From positions 1 to 64,000 of the forward strand of contig JAIETF010000032.1 of the NCBI GenBank assembly GCA_019745415.1: a DNA stretch of 64,000 bases, in the 5' to 3' direction. Made by a program: the position numbers and the translations under genes. The DNA comes from Candidatus Obscuribacterales bacterium (GTDB lineage Bacteria; Cyanobacteriota; Vampirovibrionia; Obscuribacterales; Obscuribacteraceae). The stretch's first letter is position 1, and each line of letters begins with the position of its first letter. Positions 23,574 to 31,570 of the stretch are shown piece by piece. The notes under the pieces were generated by a model, which had not been told where the DNA came from, did no database searches, and saw only the letters and a program-made list of their open reading frames with translations.

Positions 23574-26303
23574 TTAGTCTTGGCTGCTCTGGGCGATGGC
23601 TGCCAGGGTTTGCCCCATGGTCAGAACCGCCTCGTCTTTCGACTGACCGACCAAGTCGGTGAAGAAGCGCTCGAAGGCCGGCGTTTCGATGACGTCGAGC
23701 CCGAAGTTCCAGGGAATCATGCCTTCTTGTTCGAATTTGAGCACCAGGTTGTGCAAAGACAACCAAGAGCATTCGGAAGGCTGACCATCCGAGAGCATGA
23801 GCAGGATCTTCACGTCTTTGCCGCTCTGTCTTGCCGACTGGCCCATTTTCCAGAGCATGGCAGCGTCATTGTTTCCGCCGCCGCATTTCAAACCAGAAAC
23901 CTTGCGTTCACCGGCGACGCCGCAGTCGAAGATTGTGTCTGAGGTGAAGCCCCAGAATCTCGCTGACACGCCGGGCAGATTGATCACCGCCTGCTCGATT
24001 ACCATGGCGAAGAGCTTGCCTAAGCGGAACTTTTCACCGGCCGGTAGAGAGAGGGTGGGGCTACCCATAGAGCCGGAGCAGTCGAGTGCTACTTCCAGAT
24101 GCACTGAGGCTCTGGGGTAACGATCATCGTCTACAAAGATATTCGACTCGCCAATCAGGGCGAGTTCGGCTTCGTCCACCAGGTCGTGACCGTCCGGTTG
24201 GTCTTCGCGATCAACCAGCGCACTGCCGCAGTCGGCCAGGTATTTGCGCAATTGGTTTGCCAGAGCATAGGTCTCGGGCAAGAGCTCATCGACCACTTCC
24301 TGGTCGGGTTGCACCTGGCTGACATCATCAATCTGGATGAACCAGTCGGTCTTCATGTCGAGCGGCGGCTGGATGAACATCTGCATCAAGTCGGGCATCG
24401 GCATGAACAGCTCGTTCAAGATGAACTTGCTGATCTTCTTGCGGAAGAACCAGAGCAGCGCCAGCAGGAGAAGGAGCAGCAGGATGAGAGCTGCCACCAG
24501 CCACCAGCTGATTGATGCTGCTTTGACGATGAGGGCATAGATGATCACGCCGATGAGCGCGATAGGCATGGCCACCACTGCCAGTCGGAAGTACTGGTTA
24601 CGCCACCACCTGGCAAAGTGCGGTTGCAGCTTCCAGTAGGTGCGTCGGATGTGATGCCAGACAAAGCTCGCTGCCGCCCTGATCTTGCCCCAGATGAAGC
24701 TCAAACAGGCGGTGATGAGGCGCCAGACATAGCCGATGAAGGCCAGGACCGGCTTGCCGGTTATCGCCCAGAGCAGGCTGCCCAGGTAGGCGGCCAGGCG
24801 CAGCGGCAAGGAGAGCAGGGGACCGGCACCGCGTTGCAACCTCTCGCTGAGGCTGTCATTCTCTTGGGCGTGCTTGCTTTTGCCGGAGCCGAGCATGATG
24901 ACGATCATGCCCATGATGACTATGAAAGCCATGCCGACAAGGCTGTACAGCCAGAACTCTCCCAAGTTGAAGTAACGACCCATGAAGATCAGTCCGCCCA
25001 GAGAGAGCAGGCAGCAAGGCACCATCACTGCATAAGTGAGCCAGCCGAGTGGTTCCTTTTTGCGGTCTGCCTCTTTCGAGAGCAAGTTGCCGGCATAAAG
25101 AAAACCACCGAAGAGAAGCAAGGTGCCGGCCATGAAGAGCCAGTCGAGACTGAGGTGGAAGCCCATCTTGTAGAGAGCGTAGACCCCAATTGCCAGAAGC
25201 AGCAGCAACAAGGTCAAGACCACTGTTGCTTTTCTCTTGGGGCTGGCCGGTGGTGCCGGTGAACCGCCCTTCATGGCTTCTTTCAGTGCAGCCAACTGCG
25301 CTTTGATGTAGGCCCGGCGCAAATAAAGGAAGACGGCAATGGCTGAGAAAGCCAGACCGCCAAGCAGAGCGACTTGCACCCAGAAGTCCACATCCTTTTG
25401 CAGGAAGAGAACTGACCAGCCTAGGACGAAGAGGGCGAGCGGAATCAGCATCCACTTGGAAGTGAGAAGTTTCTTGACGTTCCAGGTTGAGGGAGGCAAG
25501 GGCGGCGGCAACTCGTCATCGCCTTCGCCTTTTTCTTCCTCCGGCTTTTCTTTCTTCTCGTCCTTCTTCTCTTCTTCTTCGCCTTCTTCCGGTTCGGGCG
25601 GTGTCACTTCAGCCGGCAGTTCGATGCCTGAGGAAAGGGCCAGATGAATCTGGCGGGTGAGCTTGAGCAACTCTTCCTTTTCCAGGTCTTTGAAGTTGGC
25701 CGGAATCAGTGCCAATGCCTTAGCCACCACAGGGTCTTTGCAGTCGGGCATATGGCGGCGGAAGTGGTAGGCGAAGATGCCCCAGCGTTTGGCATAGACT
25801 TCGTGAGCCGCCACCCCCCAGGGTTTCTTTTCCTCTTCTCCGCCATCGGTCAGACCGGTCGAAACTTTGGCCTGGTCGCGAGACGGGAAGATATGAGCAC
25901 ACACGCTCTGGAAACAAGCGCCCCAGCTTGGGTCGAGCGCCCTGCCCCGTCTTTCGTTCTGCTCGTCGTCGACCAGATTGAAGAGATGGCGGAAGCCCTC
26001 GGTGTGAGCTGTTTTGTACTGTTCGTCAGCCGGCCAGAGATGATGAGCCAGCTCGTGAAAGCCGATGCCGCGCCAGATTTTGAGGGCTCTTTCTCGGTTG
26101 CGAATCTTCTCCAGAACCTGGGGATTCATCACGACCGGAATAGCCTTCTTGAGCTGGTCGGTGCCGTAGGTGAAGGCAATATGCTTGCCCGCCACCATTT
26201 GTATGTTCACTGGTCTCCTGGCGTAGAAAGCCAGGTCGGAAGCCAGTTTGCCTGTTTCCCGCTCGAGTTCTTCGAGGGTCAGACCGCATAGAAATTTGAC
26301 CAT
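23574..26303 (-). CDS. HExxH domain, multi-pass membrane region and C-terminal vWA domain
   Basis: 909 residues. Near the N-terminus IGFHELAHHLWP (H83, E84, H87) with LVDDEQNERRG about 25 residues later forms a zinc-protease-like site of the type seen in CobT-related vWA proteins. A Glu/Lys-rich linker (about 225-270) leads to some eight or nine membrane helices (about 285-640). The C-terminal vWA domain (about 735-909) has the MIDAS elements DCSGSMGSP, GGGNND and LSDGQPSE. In known MoxR-vWA pairs the ATPase works with the vWA protein to activate or remodel protein complexes. ATG 26303 is preceded by AAGGAG; it follows the MoxR gene by 43 bp. Protease activity is inference. Confidence 0.85.
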   Translation of the reverse strand: MVKFLCGLTLEELERETGKLASDLAFYARRPVNIQMVAGKHIAFTYGTDQLKKAIPVVMNPQVLEKIRNRERALKIWRGIGFHELAHHLWPADEQYKTAHTEGFRHLFNLVDDEQNERRGRALDPSWGACFQSVCAHIFPSRDQAKVSTGLTDGGEEEKKPWGVAAHEVYAKRWGIFAYHFRRHMPDCKDPVVAKALALIPANFKDLEKEELLKLTRQIHLALSSGIELPAEVTPPEPEEGEEEEKKDEKKEKPEEEKGEGDDELPPPLPPSTWNVKKLLTSKWMLIPLALFVLGWSVLFLQKDVDFWVQVALLGGLAFSAIAVFLYLRRAYIKAQLAALKEAMKGGSPAPPASPKRKATVVLTLLLLLLAIGVYALYKMGFHLSLDWLFMAGTLLLFGGFLYAGNLLSKEADRKKEPLGWLTYAVMVPCCLLSLGGLIFMGRYFNLGEFWLYSLVGMAFIVIMGMIVIMLGSGKSKHAQENDSLSERLQRGAGPLLSLPLRLAAYLGSLLWAITGKPVLAFIGYVWRLITACLSFIWGKIRAAASFVWHHIRRTYWKLQPHFARWWRNQYFRLAVVAMPIALIGVIIYALIVKAASISWWLVAALILLLLLLLALLWFFRKKISKFILNELFMPMPDLMQMFIQPPLDMKTDWFIQIDDVSQVQPDQEVVDELLPETYALANQLRKYLADCGSALVDREDQPDGHDLVDEAELALIGESNIFVDDDRYPRASVHLEVALDCSGSMGSPTLSLPAGEKFRLGKLFAMVIEQAVINLPGVSARFWGFTSDTIFDCGVAGERKVSGLKCGGGNNDAAMLWKMGQSARQSGKDVKILLMLSDGQPSECSWLSLHNLVLKFEQEGMIPWNFGLDVIETPAFERFFTDLVGQSKDEAVLTMGQTLAAIAQSSQD

Positions 26304-26346
26304 GGCTACTCCTTATAGAAAGCGCCGGGGCGCTGTTTAGATAGAG

Positions 26347-27447
26347 TTACTTCTTGGCCAGGGCATCCTGGATGAGCTTGTGCACGCGACCGGCTTCCGA
26401 GTTGGGATCGTCGGCCGTGCCCGCGTATTGGTTGACCACAGCCGTTTCCAGAGCCACTTCGATGGGGAAGCCGTTGGTCAGGAACATGGCGATGGTCTCG
26501 GCGCCTCGGGTAGAAACCGTCTTGGAAAGCCGCATCTTGGGGTCGCGACGGGCGGAGCGCACCTGATTGATGATGGTGATGGCCCGGTCCAGTTCGGTGC
26601 GACTGCAGGTTGGATAGAGGCGCAGGCAGTGGGCCAGCTCTTCTTCCTGCGGCATGACCAAAATCTTGATGATCGCCCAGCGGTCTTTGGCGGCAGCGTC
26701 TTCGCGGCGCAGGGTGAAGCCCTCACCGACGTTGCCCGCAGCCATAAAGACCACATTGTTGCCGACGGTGATTTCTTCACCGGTGGGCAGACGCAGCACT
26801 CGCACACTTCCTTCGATGATGTCGAGCAGAGCGTCACGCGCATCTTCGTCGATGCGGGTGAATTCGTCGATCATGACCAGGAACTTGCGCCGGGGATTGG
26901 ACTGGGCCTCACGCAGGGAAGCGACCAGCTTGGAATCAGCCCAGCGGAAGTTGAGGGTGTTGCTGTCGGAGGTGGGGATGTAGCGGCCGAGCATGAAGAC
27001 GAACTTCTTGATCAGACCGCCGCTCACCTTGCGGTACTCCCAGCCCAGGGTGCGAGCAATGGCTGCTGCGATGGTGGACTTACCCACGCCCTGGTCGCCT
27101 TCCAGCATCAGGTTGCGGCGCGGGTCTTGCAGAATGGTGGCGATGAGCTGCGCCTTGACGGGGTCGATATAGACACCGGCGAACTGGTACTCCACCTTGC
27201 GTGAAACTGGGCGCACGAAGATGGCTCCGCGGCTCTCAGACTTGGGATTGGTAATGCGGTCGACCTTGCATACCCAAACTTCACCCGGCTGCGGTTGCAC
27301 ACCTTTGTTGGGGTCTGCCACCAGAATGATCTTGCGGGTGCGGCCGCTCTCGGTCTTGTTCGACTTGACGGCGTTGGGCGTCTGGCTGGTCTTGTTGGCT
27401 TCCCAGTGCACCACAATGGTGGCGCCGGGGGCGACAGAATCTGACAT
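26347..27447 (-). CDS. MoxR-family AAA+ ATPase
   Basis: 366 residues. Walker A GDQGVGKST (about 117-125), Walker B FLVMIDEFTR (about 189-198), sensor-1 VVFMAAGN and the MoxR-type C-terminal helical lid. The first 90 residues form a small beta-rich domain (GEVWVCKVDRI, GAIFVRPVSRK) that is not part of a standard MoxR protein and may be an OB-like substrate or nucleic-acid binding domain. ATG 27447 has GGAAGGA upstream. First gene of the operon MoxR, HExxH-vWA, two helical proteins. MoxR ATPases act as chaperones for the maturation of metal- or cofactor-containing complexes. Confidence 0.9.
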   Translation of the reverse strand: MSDSVAPGATIVVHWEANKTSQTPNAVKSNKTESGRTRKIILVADPNKGVQPQPGEVWVCKVDRITNPKSESRGAIFVRPVSRKVEYQFAGVYIDPVKAQLIATILQDPRRNLMLEGDQGVGKSTIAAAIARTLGWEYRKVSGGLIKKFVFMLGRYIPTSDSNTLNFRWADSKLVASLREAQSNPRRKFLVMIDEFTRIDEDARDALLDIIEGSVRVLRLPTGEEITVGNNVVFMAAGNVGEGFTLRREDAAAKDRWAIIKILVMPQEEELAHCLRLYPTCSRTELDRAITIINQVRSARRDPKMRLSKTVSTRGAETIAMFLTNGFPIEVALETAVVNQYAGTADDPNSEAGRVHKLIQDALAKK

Positions 27448-27926
27448 ATTAGTATCCTTCCGTTAGGTTAGACATTGATGAGTCAAACCGCTCACATCTT
27501 TGTTTCGCTCCCTGCCTACCACTTCTCTTCTCGTGCAATCAGTTTCGGCGCTAACCGAAAGTGATTTGAACGAAAAGAAAGAAGAGAGTTGGTGGAAGAG
27601 TCTTGATGAGAGGGTTTAAATTGGGACCTTGAGCTTAGGTCTTTGACGTTTTCCGAATCTATGTCTACACACATGAGTGACGTATTTTTAAGGGCTACCA
27701 AGAGGGGGTAAAGCCTTATAGTTTCTTCCTTGTGAATGGTTTCTAAGGGTCGCTTTGCCTGTGGCGGGCTATTACCGTCTCTCCAGTAGTTGGGCTAGGT
27801 GCGCTAGACCTTAGGCTATTAGTTGTTAATGTATAGGCGGAGTCGGCTATGAAATTAAGAGCGGCTTTAGAAACCAAGCTTCAATGCTAGTTTCAGTCTT
27901 TCTTCTGATGCCAGAAGATTTGATGG

Positions 27927-27957
27927 GAAAGTAATTACTATGGCATATAAGAGATGG
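27927..27957. other. Copy of the recurrent terminator-flanking AT-rich element
   Basis: AATTACTATGGCATATAAGAGA on the plus strand lies directly beyond the terminator of the nucleoside-hydrolase operon. Its GCATATAAGAGA part is identical to 18535-18546. Confidence 0.35.
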
Positions 27958-27964
27958 CGTGAAA

Positions 27965-27991
27965 GAAAAGAGGCGCTGGGCGCCTCTTTTC
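27965..27991 (-). terminator. Terminator of the nucleoside hydrolase-Nudix operon
   Basis: GAAAAGAGGCGC/GCGCCTCTTTTC, 12-bp perfect stem, 3-base loop, with CTTTTCTTTC on the minus-strand 3' side. Confidence 0.75.
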
Positions 27992-28035
27992 AGAACTAAG
28001 CTTGGGTCGGTCGGTCTTAACTCAAGACGACGCGA

Positions 28036-29199
28036 CTAGGCGACCTTAGTGGTCGCTTCTTGAGCCTTGAGTCTAGCTGATACCTGAGCTTGCTTCAGGC
28101 TTTCCACCAGCATGTTGCGCAGATGTTCGGCCAGCGCCTGTGGCTCGCGCACGTTGTGCACCTGCGGGCTAACGCCGATGATCAAGTGTTCGATACCATG
28201 CACTTCCACCACGGTGGGTGAAAAGAAATGCTCGCGCTGATTGGGAATGCAGGCGGCAAGCGTGCAAGGATCGTACAGATTGAAGGTCTGCACCAGATCC
28301 CAGATGCTGTCCTCACTGGTCAGTTCGGCACCTTTGCCGCCCAGAAAGTTGTTGCAAAACCAGGTCTTGTCGCAACGAGCCGGCAATTCCAGGCGATTGG
28401 GATCGTCGGCCGCCATATTGGCCCGCTCCCAGACTTTCTGGATTGCTTCTTTCTGAGCCGCCAAAAGGCGAGTGCCGATGGGATGCCCAGTCTCCGCCAT
28501 CTCTTCATAGACGGCGCGCGGCACCCGGGCGGCTACTGCTGCATGGCGAGAGACGACGGTGATGGGAATCTCCATGTCCTGCAGCATGCGGTAGAGATAG
28601 CGGGTTGCCTCGAGGTCGAACTTGTGGTTCTGCGCGGTCTCGTCGGGCAGGATGCGACCCTCGCCGTCGAGTTCGGGGGCGTTGGCATTGTCCTTGCAGG
28701 TCTTCACTCCACCCATGATCACCACCCGCCGCACCGCCTTCTGGAAGAGGTAATGGTGTTCGCGCAGAACGGCGGCGGCATCGGTCAGACCCGAGATGAG
28801 CAGCAGCACAATAGACTTGGGGCGAGCGGCCTTGAGTGTCTCGTAGATGAGCGCCTTGCCGTCCACGACATTGTCGTGCTCAGCCAGGTAACCCACCGAG
28901 AACTGGTACTCCAGTCCGTCGTCTTCGCTCTGCAAGCAGGTGCTGCCATAGCCGACCGGCACCTGGTTTTGTCCTAAGAGCTGCAGCGTGCCTTTGGCCA
29001 AGCGCGCACGCTGAGCGCTGGGCGCCAGATTGGCCACAACACCCAGCACTTGCAAGATTTCGAGGCGAATCATGCGATTGAGCATGACCAGCACATCTTC
29101 GTCGTCTTGGTCGCGGCCCGGGTCGGTGATCACGAACAGATCTTTGAAGAGCGGGATCCAGATGGGGAGGGCTTTCTTCTCGACTTTTTCAACCGACAT
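28036..29199 (-). CDS. Inosine-uridine-type nucleoside hydrolase family protein
   Basis: 387 residues. The N-terminal signature FVITDPGRDQDDEDVL is the Asp-rich calcium site of the IU-nucleoside hydrolase family (usual form DxDxGxDD), which splits N-glycosidic bonds of nucleosides. Other family blocks are VVIMGGV and VSRHAAVAARVPRAVYEEM. Longer than the 310-residue family norm, with a C-terminal Ala/Gln-rich helix. ATG 29199 has AAGGA upstream. Last gene of a three-gene operon with a Nudix hydrolase and a second, divergent member of the same fold. Codons end mostly in C/G, suggesting high expression. The substrate may be a nucleoside or a nucleotide-derived ribosyl compound. Confidence 0.8.
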   Translation of the reverse strand: MSVEKVEKKALPIWIPLFKDLFVITDPGRDQDDEDVLVMLNRMIRLEILQVLGVVANLAPSAQRARLAKGTLQLLGQNQVPVGYGSTCLQSEDDGLEYQFSVGYLAEHDNVVDGKALIYETLKAARPKSIVLLLISGLTDAAAVLREHHYLFQKAVRRVVIMGGVKTCKDNANAPELDGEGRILPDETAQNHKFDLEATRYLYRMLQDMEIPITVVSRHAAVAARVPRAVYEEMAETGHPIGTRLLAAQKEAIQKVWERANMAADDPNRLELPARCDKTWFCNNFLGGKGAELTSEDSIWDLVQTFNLYDPCTLAACIPNQREHFFSPTVVEVHGIEHLIIGVSPQVHNVREPQALAEHLRNMLVESLKQAQVSARLKAQEATTKVA

Positions 29200-29231
29200 G
29201 TCTATGTCCTTATTTTTATTAGTATGTAAAT

Positions 29232-29297
29232 GAGGAGGAGGCGAAGTGCCCCCTCCTCGAACAGTCAGTGAACTTTAAGCATCTTTCGAGATGCTTA
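29232..29297 (-). other. Two hairpins in the Nudix-hydrolase intergenic gap
   Basis: TAAGCATCT-TTCG-AGATGCTTA (29276-29297) overlaps the Nudix stop codon, and GAGGAGG/CCTCCTC (29232-29258) follows. No T-run, so they more likely protect or separate transcript segments than stop transcription. Confidence 0.45.
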
Positions 29298-30083
29298 GTG
29301 GATGCTCTGGACCCGAACGCCGCCGCCGGTGGTGCCCGACTTGATCTTCTCGGTGCCGGGGATCTTGTCCTTGAAGCGCTGATACAGGCTGTGGGCGATC
29401 ATCGTCTTGGCGTCGGGAATGGAAGCCAGCGCGTCGATGTCCACCAGCTTGAGGGTGATCTGCTCGCCTTCGTCGAGGGCGCCGGTGAGGCGACCGTTGA
29501 TGTCGTCCAGTTCGGTGCGCGAGACTTCCCGGCAGAAGGCGAAGAAGCGCATGGTCTCTTCACTGCCGCCCGGGGTCAGGTAGATGCCGTTCTTGAAGCC
29601 GGCCAGAGCGCCCAGGTCGACCAGCTCTCCGGGAGCCAGCTCGATGTGCAGCTCTTCCTTGAGCTCCTTGGCGGCGACGCCGGCGAAATTGCCGGAGCCG
29701 TCCAGCATGCCGGCGCAGGTCTCGACGAATTCGAAGTCGCCGGTGGCCAGGCGGGGCTGTACGGTGACCACAGCGTGGGCCTTGCCTTCGCAGACCAGGA
29801 CGGCCAGCACGGCGACGGCGCCGCCGCGGGCGAAGATGATGCCGGGCAGAGCGCGACCCTGGCTATCGGTGACATCGGCCTTGAACTTGATGAAGCCGAC
29901 GCGGGGACCGAACATGTCCACCGACTGAATGTGCACGCCGCGCACGTTGAAGCGCTTGCGATCGATCTGCGCGAGCCAGTCGGTGAAGGGTTTGGCTGCA
30001 GAGGCGACGTTGAGATCGATGCCGGCTTCGGCGGTGACGGTGATACCGCAGGCGGTGGTGACGCTTTGGTTTTGGTTGCTCAT
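29295..30083 (-). CDS. Nudix hydrolase
   Basis: 262 residues. The Nudix box sits at about 150-172: GMLDGSG then AAKELKEELHIEL, fitting the REUXEEXGU core with Lys replacing the usual Arg. Flanking strands (GGAVAVLAVLV, VVTVQPRL, LTPGGSEETMRFFAF) and the long N-terminal domain resemble ADP-sugar or UDP-sugar pyrophosphatases. It would cleave a nucleoside diphosphate linked to another group. ATG 30083 is preceded by TGGAGAAA. It lies between two nucleoside-hydrolase-fold genes, 90 bp after one and 95 bp before the other. Codon choice is almost purely C/G-ending, the most extreme in the window. Confidence 0.85.
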   Translation of the reverse strand: MSNQNQSVTTACGITVTAEAGIDLNVASAAKPFTDWLAQIDRKRFNVRGVHIQSVDMFGPRVGFIKFKADVTDSQGRALPGIIFARGGAVAVLAVLVCEGKAHAVVTVQPRLATGDFEFVETCAGMLDGSGNFAGVAAKELKEELHIELAPGELVDLGALAGFKNGIYLTPGGSEETMRFFAFCREVSRTELDDINGRLTGALDEGEQITLKLVDIDALASIPDAKTMIAHSLYQRFKDKIPGTEKIKSGTTGGGVRVQSIH

Positions 30084-30173
30084 CTGTTTCTCCAGATATC
30101 TAAAGTTAGAGGTTGACTGAGGTCGACTCTCTCGGTGAGAGAGTATAGAACTAAATCCGTTTTCCGAAGCTGC

Positions 30174-31235
30174 CTAGGCGAAGACCTTTTTCAAAGTCTC
30201 CAGGTAGAGTTCGGCTCCCTTCTCTTTCAGCCCCTTGGCGGCAAAGATCTTGCAGCCTTGAGCCTGGTCTGTCGGGCGCTCCTTCATGAGCACTTTGCCC
30301 CAATCGCTGCTTTCGCGAGGCAGATGGGGGACCGAGGTGATTTCCACAGGCACGACGTCGTAGATGGCGTCTCTCAGCGCTGCATCGAGGCTGAAAGCGG
30401 CCACAATATCGTGAATGAAGATCAATTCGTCTGGATTTTTCTCTTGCCGTGGCTTGACCGCCGCGTCGTACCAGAGCGCGTAGAGATGGTAGAGGGCGCG
30501 GCTACCCTTGTTGTCGGGCAGCGCCTCTCTCAGTTTCTGTGCGTTCTGGAAGCCGATGGACTTGACGCGTGTCACTTCGGTCGGCATGAGATAGACCGGG
30601 CAATCGAGTCCGGTGAGAACGGCATTGGCCGCTTGCGGATCGCAAGCTACGTTGAACTGCACAGCTCCGCGCGGTTTTTCATCGAACTGCATGAGTTCGA
30701 CATTGCCCCAGGTGGCAAACATGGCATGCACTTCGGCGAAGCGGCTGACCACTTCTGGGCAGCGCACGATCAGCTGATGCAGACCGGTCAAGGGTCCGCC
30801 AACTGCTACCTTCACTGAGGCCGGCGGCAGGGCGAGCAATAGCTTGATCAGGTCTTCCTGGGGTTCCAGCTCACTGTGTCGCAGAGCGGCGAGCGGGTCG
30901 ACATCCAGAAACTTGTAGTATTCGGCGAAGTGAACCCAGTGCGGCACCAGGGTGCGAGGTGCGATACCGCCGTCGAAGACCCGGCTCACTTCCACATCGA
31001 AGTGGCGCAGGAAATTCTTGGCCCGCATGGCCGAAGCTTCTTGGGCCATGCGTGAACTTTCCAGGTCCCATTCCCAGTTGGCGTGTTCGCGACTGGCGTT
31101 GAAGCGCACCGGACGACCGGTGAGCATGACAAAGAGTTTGGCTTGTGGATTGAGCTTGGCCAATGCCACCAGCTGAGCAAAGTTGTCGGGATCGGGAGCG
31201 TCGACCACCGCCAAGATTACCGGTTGATTTGACAT
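30174..31235 (-). CDS. Divergent nucleoside-hydrolase-fold protein
   Basis: 353 residues. ILAVVDAPDPDNFAQLVAL at the N-terminus looks like an altered calcium-site motif (DxDxGxDD degraded to DAPDPDN), and VAVGGPLTGLHQLI, YDVVPVEITSVPHL and the overall length fit the nucleoside hydrolase family. With the Asp cluster altered, metal binding and catalysis may differ from the paralogue at 28036. ATG 31235 has a strong AGGAGG. First gene of the operon. Confidence 0.6.
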   Translation of the reverse strand: MSNQPVILAVVDAPDPDNFAQLVALAKLNPQAKLFVMLTGRPVRFNASREHANWEWDLESSRMAQEASAMRAKNFLRHFDVEVSRVFDGGIAPRTLVPHWVHFAEYYKFLDVDPLAALRHSELEPQEDLIKLLLALPPASVKVAVGGPLTGLHQLIVRCPEVVSRFAEVHAMFATWGNVELMQFDEKPRGAVQFNVACDPQAANAVLTGLDCPVYLMPTEVTRVKSIGFQNAQKLREALPDNKGSRALYHLYALWYDAAVKPRQEKNPDELIFIHDIVAAFSLDAALRDAIYDVVPVEITSVPHLPRESSDWGKVLMKERPTDQAQGCKIFAAKGLKEKGAELYLETLKKVFA

Positions 31236-31570
31236 AAATGCCTCCTATTGCTGCGAGGTTCTTGTGATTAGAACTGTCTCAATTTCCAGGCTTGAGCCTA
31301 CGGCTGTTCTGAAGTAGTCCTCGCGAAAATGCGAAGACCTGACGGGCCGGGGTTTGGGATGGGTTATCTTTGGGCTAAAGTTAACTGGAGACTGAAAAGA
31401 CAGATACAAATAGAACCTAGCAGTGGCTTCATGATTACTAAAACAAGAAGAGATAAAAATCCTCTTGAAAACAGGTAAACTAAGTTGAAGTTGTTAGCGC
31501 AAGTCGTGAGAGCCTCACTGTTTGTTCTTGTCGGGTGCCTGCCTCAAATGCATCTAATTCAGGAGGTTGG
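31236..31570. other. Intergenic, 335 bp between divergent genes
   Basis: Should hold the promoters of the nucleoside-hydrolase operon (minus) and the kinase (plus). No other structure recognised. Confidence 0.5.

Larger units (their letters stand above)
27448..28035. other. Intergenic, 588 bp
   Basis: Separates the two minus-strand operons. It contains a terminator (27965-27991), a copy of the recurrent element and presumably the MoxR promoter. A 61-codon minus frame at 27516-27701 has no ribosome site and is rejected. Confidence 0.5.

Noticed and set aside
27516-27701. 61-codon minus frame
   Set aside because: No ribosome site and no recognisable protein character; lies in a promoter gap.
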